The position numbers were made by a program, and so were the translations under genes. Below, piece after piece: positions 5,976-6,943 of a stretch of 6,943 bases of DNA (position 1 is its first letter; every line of letters begins with the position of its first letter). The notes under the pieces were generated by a model. The model had not been told where the DNA came from. It worked only from the letters and a program-made list of their open reading frames with translations, and searched no databases. The DNA lies in contig JAOUQA010000108.1 of NCBI GenBank assembly GCA_029879605.1, positions 1 to 6,943 on the forward strand, read 5' to 3'. The DNA is from Gammaproteobacteria bacterium (lineage in GTDB: Bacteria > Pseudomonadota > Gammaproteobacteria > SZUA-229).

Positions 5976-6740
5976 TTATTTTTGTAACCTCTGGCTGTCC
6001 AGCTGTCGAATGCTTAGCGAGATAAAGCTAACAATAAACAATATAAAAAAAACAAGGTCAGTACTGTTTACAATTCCGCGTAGCATGGGTGTGCTATGTT
6101 TGATTAGTGATATGTAACTGAAGAATTCGCTTTTACTTTCCCCGGCATTTAAGTTTGTGCCAGTAACAGAGTCGATAATAAAAAGAAAAATCAACAGTGC
6201 GAAGGTAGTAATGGCGGCAATCACAGGGTTGTTTGTCAGCGAAGAAAAATACAGTCCGGCTGCTGCAAATGATGCCAGTAGTAATACCTGGCCCATCATG
6301 CCGGCAAACAGTTTGCCCATATCAATGCTGGTGCCCATGAGTAGTGATAAAGGCATCAGGCTGATTTGTAATACCAGGATAATTAGAAAAATAACAATAC
6401 CAAGGTATTTTCCAAGTATGATTTCAGTCATTGAAACAGGAGAAGATAACAGCAGGTTCAGTGTGCCATTGCGTCGCTCTTCAGAAATAAGTCGCATTGT
6501 TAACAGCGGGCAGATCATTAGTAGTAAGATTCTTGCGAACTCAAACAGGGGTGCAACAATCAGGTCAGTTGCACCGGGTGCGCCCTGGATAACCGCCAGC
6601 TGGGGTTGTAGTTTGAAAAATGTTTCTATGTTGCTGGCAAAAACCAGGTATAAAATAAATTGCAATACAGCAAGAATGCACCAGGCCAGTGGGGATAAAA
6701 ATAAACTGCGTAATTCCCGTAATGCAATAGACCAGATCAT
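5976..6740 (-). CDS. ABC-2 type transporter permease (GldF-like)
   Basis: The 254-residue inner-membrane protein has about six predicted membrane segments, near residues 18-36, 62-84, 112-135, 145-166, 173-191 and 227-244. The cytoplasmic coupling region after segment 2 reads SEERRNGTLNLLLSSPVSM (86-104) followed by EIILGKYLG, the hallmark of ABC-2 permeases of the GldF/NosY group. With the neighbouring ATPase it would form the transport core, and the GldG and DUF4340 products would be extracytoplasmic partners. The start is well supported: GAGGAG (complement of 6749-6754) precedes the ATG by 8 nt, and the ATG overlaps the ATPase stop as ATGA. Substrate and transport direction cannot be read from the sequence; export is usual for this class. 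Confidence 0.93.
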   Translation of the reverse strand: MIWSIALRELRSLFLSPLAWCILAVLQFILYLVFASNIETFFKLQPQLAVIQGAPGATDLIVAPLFEFARILLLMICPLLTMRLISEERRNGTLNLLLSSPVSMTEIILGKYLGIVIFLIILVLQISLMPLSLLMGTSIDMGKLFAGMMGQVLLLASFAAAGLYFSSLTNNPVIAAITTFALLIFLFIIDSVTGTNLNAGESKSEFFSYISLIKHSTPMLRGIVNSTDLVFFILFIVSFISLSIRQLDSQRLQK

Positions 6741-6943
6741 GCTACCTGCTCCTCTGCAATCTCGCCGGATGTCAGTTCAACAAAAATCTGTTCCAGCGTC
6801 TGCTGTTCGGGTATCAATTCCTGTAGTCCCCAGTCCTGTGTTACTGCAGCACTGGCAATGAGTTCTGCCATTGACTGACCATCTTCAATCTGTAAACGAA
6901 AACGACCGCTGGTAAGATTTTCCAGCTGTTTAACACCGGCTAG
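6737..6943 (-). CDS. ABC transporter ATP-binding protein, C-terminal fragment (gene continues past the window)
   Basis: Hand translation of the reverse strand gives an open frame of 68 residues entering from the window edge and ending at TGA 6737-6739. The visible part contains VKQLENLTSGRFRL, GWGL-like DWGLQELIPEQQ and the closing LEQIFVELT, the usual ending of the accessory C-terminal region of ABC-2 type ATPases. Walker A, signature and Walker B motifs lie outside the window. The stop overlaps the permease start by the ATGA arrangement, showing that the two are co-translated. By position it is the first visible gene of the operon and the energising subunit of the GldG-type transporter. The operon promoter lies beyond the window. 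Confidence 0.88.
   Translation of the reverse strand, partial: LAGVKQLENLTSGRFRLQIEDGQSMAELIASAAVTQDWGLQELIPEQQTLEQIFVELTSGEIAEEQVA

Noticed and set aside
6157..6861. A 234-residue open frame on the + strand
   Set aside because: It is fully antisense to the ABC-2 permease and ATPase tail, whose motifs and overlaps are convincing. Its translation shows no domain.

Overview
The window looks like chromosomal DNA of a gammaproteobacterium of moderate-to-low GC (my visual impression, not a count). The MutM, MacroD, Prx and DsrC/TusE proteins are all of proteobacterial type. An ABC/GldG/DUF4340/mutM gene string is an arrangement I associate with gammaproteobacteria. A DsrC-related protein fits a lineage with sulfur-relay or sulfur-oxidising metabolism but does not prove it. 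I see no rRNA, tRNA, CRISPR array, insertion sequence or phage gene.

Layout. (i) Positions 2-559, + strand: the 3' part of a gene whose start lies before the window. It encodes the tail of one DsrC/TusE-like domain, a linker and a second complete DsrC/TusE-like domain, followed by a strong intrinsic terminator. (ii) 689-1369, - strand: an AAG/MPG-type 3-methyladenine DNA glycosylase. It is divergent from (iii) 1497-2102, + strand: a typical 2-Cys peroxiredoxin with a recognisable sigma70-like promoter, a good ribosome binding site and its own terminator. (iv) 2176-2861, - strand: a MacroD/YmdB-type macrodomain protein preceded 8 nt upstream by a 54-residue single-pass membrane ORF. (v) 2949-6943, - strand: a tightly packed operon transcribed leftward. 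It runs from an ABC ATPase C-terminus (cut by the window edge) through an ABC-2 permease, a GldG-like auxiliary protein and a DUF4340 protein to mutM (Fpg). Junctions are an ATGA overlap, a 1-nt gap, a 1-nt TAATG overlap and a directly abutting TAA-ATG.

How the genes fit together. Genes of group (v) encode a membrane ABC system of the Gld type (ATPase, permease, large extracytoplasmic auxiliary protein, smaller DUF4340 partner) whose substrate is unknown. The oxidised-purine glycosylase MutM is co-translated at its end. The rest of the window holds a second base-excision glycosylase, a peroxide-reducing enzyme and an ADP-ribose-processing macrodomain. The neighbourhood therefore has a loose damage-protection flavour, but only group (v) shows hard evidence of being one transcription unit. 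The most unusual item is the double DsrC-like protein, in which the first domain has lost both canonical redox cysteines and the second keeps only the C-terminal one.
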